From an uncultured Planctomycetaceae bacterium (GTDB taxonomy: Bacteria > Planctomycetota > Planctomycetia > Pirellulales > UBA1268), in contig CALCGM010000748.1 in NCBI GenBank assembly GCA_937900985.1, positions 1-9,767 of the forward strand: 9,767 nt of DNA. The letters run 5' to 3'. Made by a program: the position numbers and the translations under genes. The notes beneath the pieces were generated by a model. The model did no database searches and was not told where the DNA came from. It was given only the letters and a program-made list of their open reading frames with translations. Every line of letters starts with the position of its first letter. Position 1 is the stretch's first letter. Below are positions 8,601 through 9,767 of the stretch, in pieces.

Positions 8601-9767
8601 TCGGTGTCTTCGGCGTAGACGACGTCGGGAGCCATCGCCACGACCGCACCGCCCCGCCAGCACTGGATGCCCGTGGGATAGGGAAGGTCGTCGAGAAAGG
8701 TGACGGCTTCGTCGTAGACGCCATCACGATCACGATCGCTGAGCCGCCGCACCCGCCCGCGGCGTCCCTCGGCTGCCACGGGATAGTCGCTCATCTCGAC
8801 CACATAGAGCCGGCCCTGCTCATCCCAGTCGAAGGCCACCGGATCGCGAATCAGCGGCTCCGCCGCAGCGAGCACCACCTGCATGCCCGGCCGCGGCACC
8901 ATGGAGTCGACCGCCGCCGCCGGCTCCCGTGGTCCGGGGAAGGTTTCCTGCAGCGCGGCGGAGTAAAAGCTGTGCGGCAGCTGCTTCTGCACCGCGTCGC
9001 AGATCAGGTCTTCCGTTTCCGGGGCAAGCCGCGTGGGCTGGCGGTAGTAGAGCATCGAGCTGTCGACCTCATATCCGCCCTCCCGCAGCAGTCGCGCCGA
9101 GGCGATGTAGCAGGGCACATCGTTGGCGTAGGCATTCACCCAGAGGCGATCGCGGTCGAACATGCCATCGAGCCGCCGCTGATAGTCGACCACCACCTCG
9201 CCGCCGAGAAAGACCATCGCCAGGTCGCCGCCAAAACACCAGGTCTGCACGGGGTAGCCCGGCACCGTCGTCGGCACAGGCTCGCCGGAATCGATCAGGT
9301 CGAGGAAATGCGCCGCCCGCGAGCCAGCCACCCCGCCACCAGCCACAGCAGCCGCCCACTCCTCTCGGCTGGGGAGAGGCCCCAGTGGCAGGTCGATGCG
9401 GGCCATCCGGCACCGCACGTCCGGATCCAGCGGCGTCCATGCTGCGGGCTCTGTCAGAAGCCGATTCACCTCGGCGGCGAGCGTGCGGCCGTGGGCCCGG
9501 GAAAGCTCGTGGCTGCCGCCGGGCGACGGATTGGCATCTGCCCCACAGCCGATCGCCATCAGCGCCACCGCTCCCGGGTGCCCCGCTTCGAGCATGTCCG
9601 CGGCGCAGCCCGCCCAGTCGCCGCTGACCTCGTTGAAGCTGCCAGGCTCGGTGGTGCAGTGGCAGGCGTAGTTGGCCACGAGAGCGATCAACTCGCCCGC
9701 TTCGTCGTGCGCTGCCAGCAGCGGCAGGCGGTGGTTAACTATAAGGAGCCCATCAGAAACGGCACGA
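5615..9767 (-). CDS. Giant secreted fusion: ceramidase-like domain, PVC-type dehydrogenase propeller, HEAT repeats, c-type heme domain, C-terminal binding domain (5' partial)
   Basis: The frame is open to the right edge, so the N-terminus and signal peptide lie outside; 1383 residues are visible, numbered from the codon at 9766. About 1-280: neutral/alkaline ceramidase-like N-terminal domain, with NYACHCTT (His36 a likely zinc ligand), SGD (48-50), GGEVVVDY (188-195) and NDVPCYIASARLLREGGYE (214-232). The usual serine motif is replaced by GCGADANP (73-80). About 293-670: PVC-type 'membrane-bound dehydrogenase' beta-propeller, with two Ca-binding loops of DxDxDG type (DRDRDG near 344, DTDGDG near 387) and DNWFRPTMLRTGPDGAVWVA. 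About 695-1085: alanine-rich HEAT-like helical repeats. About 1100-1232: planctomycete-type heme-binding domain, with CSACH at 1114-1118 and probable axial Met1210 in SLMPEGLE. About 1260-1378: beta-rich domain resembling carbohydrate-binding modules. It leads the operon with sulfatase and acylase. The heme requires export, and electron transfer outside the cytoplasm is inferred. A TTG at 9691 is not the true start, because similarity continues upstream. Confidence 0.9.
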   Translation of the reverse strand, partial: RAVSDGLLIVNHRLPLLAAHDEAGELIALVANYACHCTTEPGSFNEVSGDWAGCAADMLEAGHPGAVALMAIGCGADANPSPGGSHELSRAHGRTLAAEVNRLLTEPAAWTPLDPDVRCRMARIDLPLGPLPSREEWAAAVAGGGVAGSRAAHFLDLIDSGEPVPTTVPGYPVQTWCFGGDLAMVFLGGEVVVDYQRRLDGMFDRDRLWVNAYANDVPCYIASARLLREGGYEVDSSMLYYRQPTRLAPETEDLICDAVQKQLPHSFYSAALQETFPGPREPAAAVDSMVPRPGMQVVLAAAEPLIRDPVAFDWDEQGRLYVVEMSDYPVAAEGRRGRVRRLSDRDRDGVYDEAVTFLDDLPYPTGIQCWRGGAVVAMAPDVVYAEDTDGDGVADLCEPVLSGFSEGNQQHRVNGLRMGLDGWLYLANGDSSGEVRATGFVPGGTRREPSAAVSLRGRDLRYDPSTARLELVAGSSQFGRNRNDAGTWFGNNNSNPIWQYALEERYLRRNPHAGGLSAIRQVAAVPGAAPVFPVSATLARFNDFHMANRFTSACGTIIYRDRRLGEGFAGNAFIAEPVHNLVSRLVIRRSEDGLGFVGERAADEHDREFLASSDNWFRPTMLRTGPDGAVWVADMYRSVIEHPEWIPAEYQRKMDLAAGSDRGRIYRVVPDEGCCEAAPPAMGAFFQQPWDAIPLTDLVARLQSPNGWWRDLAQRILLHRREEVCARPELLAEVARLVGAGSGTGVQPLATLAALAAGAPLAELEQAIAVAVASEDATLRRAAIRSAEPALARGDRAVLAQVAALAHDREPAVRLQLLLSLGEVPAAVAAAELAEALVASTASADLRAAGMTSLTPANVEGVVAAVCEATASAGDDALPLVGQLLTQAAAMGRAEGLTTQRAELLADTTAEATAERLALAAAVVRGGAGAEPVAAAAQAAVAAAWQILRSVDAEAARRVAAMELLDAAGESFAGDELLDQLLAAQVEPAVQQAYLGVVATRGNASVLDQVFQRLPSLGPAVRRHFFDGLLARPKGASQLVDRLADGRLTPADLDASHRNRLVAYPRDEIAARAAAVLEPAATSGRHELVQRWQAEIAGLAGEAAAGRAVFEKRCSACHRLGDLGRGVGPDLAALTDRSAASLLAAILDPNRAVEAKYLSYTLLTTSGRIQAGLLAEETGAGITLVTTEGTDVAVPRAEIESLVCSQRSLMPEGLELDLSPQALADVIAFVQSAGAAWKRFPGNEPVVVRAAADGSVVLPASAAEIYGPSLIFEPHYGNLGWWSSTADYASWTVDMPRSGDWIVEVDFACDDSTAGGVIRFSTGTRMLTARVPGTGSWDTYQTWRAGTLDVFGGRQQITVTAVEAPRSALIDIRAIRLLPPEKE

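Overview
The window reads as a high-G+C chromosomal segment of a planctomycete. The main evidence is the large gene at the right. It joins a PVC-type 'membrane-bound dehydrogenase' propeller, HEAT-like repeats and a CxxCH heme-binding module, a combination typical of Planctomycetota and Verrucomicrobiota. A secreted formylglycine-type sulfatase next to it fits the same picture. The phylum call is inferred from protein families. No rRNA, tRNA, CRISPR array, insertion sequence or phage gene was recognised.

Layout, left to right. Positions 1-212 hold no supported gene, only a strong inverted repeat (33-64). An aldo/keto reductase is on the minus strand (213-1166). A 138-bp divergent intergenic region follows, then a small Mpo1-like (DUF962) membrane protein on the plus strand (1305-1778). 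Its stop lies 3 nt from the stop of the next gene, which is on the opposite strand. From there to the right edge all genes are on the minus strand and look like one operon. In transcription order these are a very large secreted multidomain protein (9767 to 5615, 5' end outside the window), a sulfatase (5606 to 4053) and an Ntn-hydrolase acylase of the penicillin-acylase family (3992 to 1782). The gaps between them are 8 and 60 nt.

How the genes may work together (inference): the three-gene operon encodes a set of exported enzymes. The large protein starts with a neutral-ceramidase-like domain whose usual serine nucleophile is not visible. It continues with a beta-propeller, HEAT-like repeats, a c-type heme module that could pass electrons on, and a C-terminal beta-rich domain that may bind carbohydrate. 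The sulfatase would remove sulfate esters and the acylase would cleave an N-acyl amide. One reading is degradation of a sulfated, N-acylated glycolipid or glycan outside the cytoplasm. The neighbouring Mpo1-like protein belongs to a family that alpha-oxidises 2-hydroxy fatty acids from sphingoid bases. That makes an amide-lipid theme attractive, but it is unproven and rests on family membership alone.
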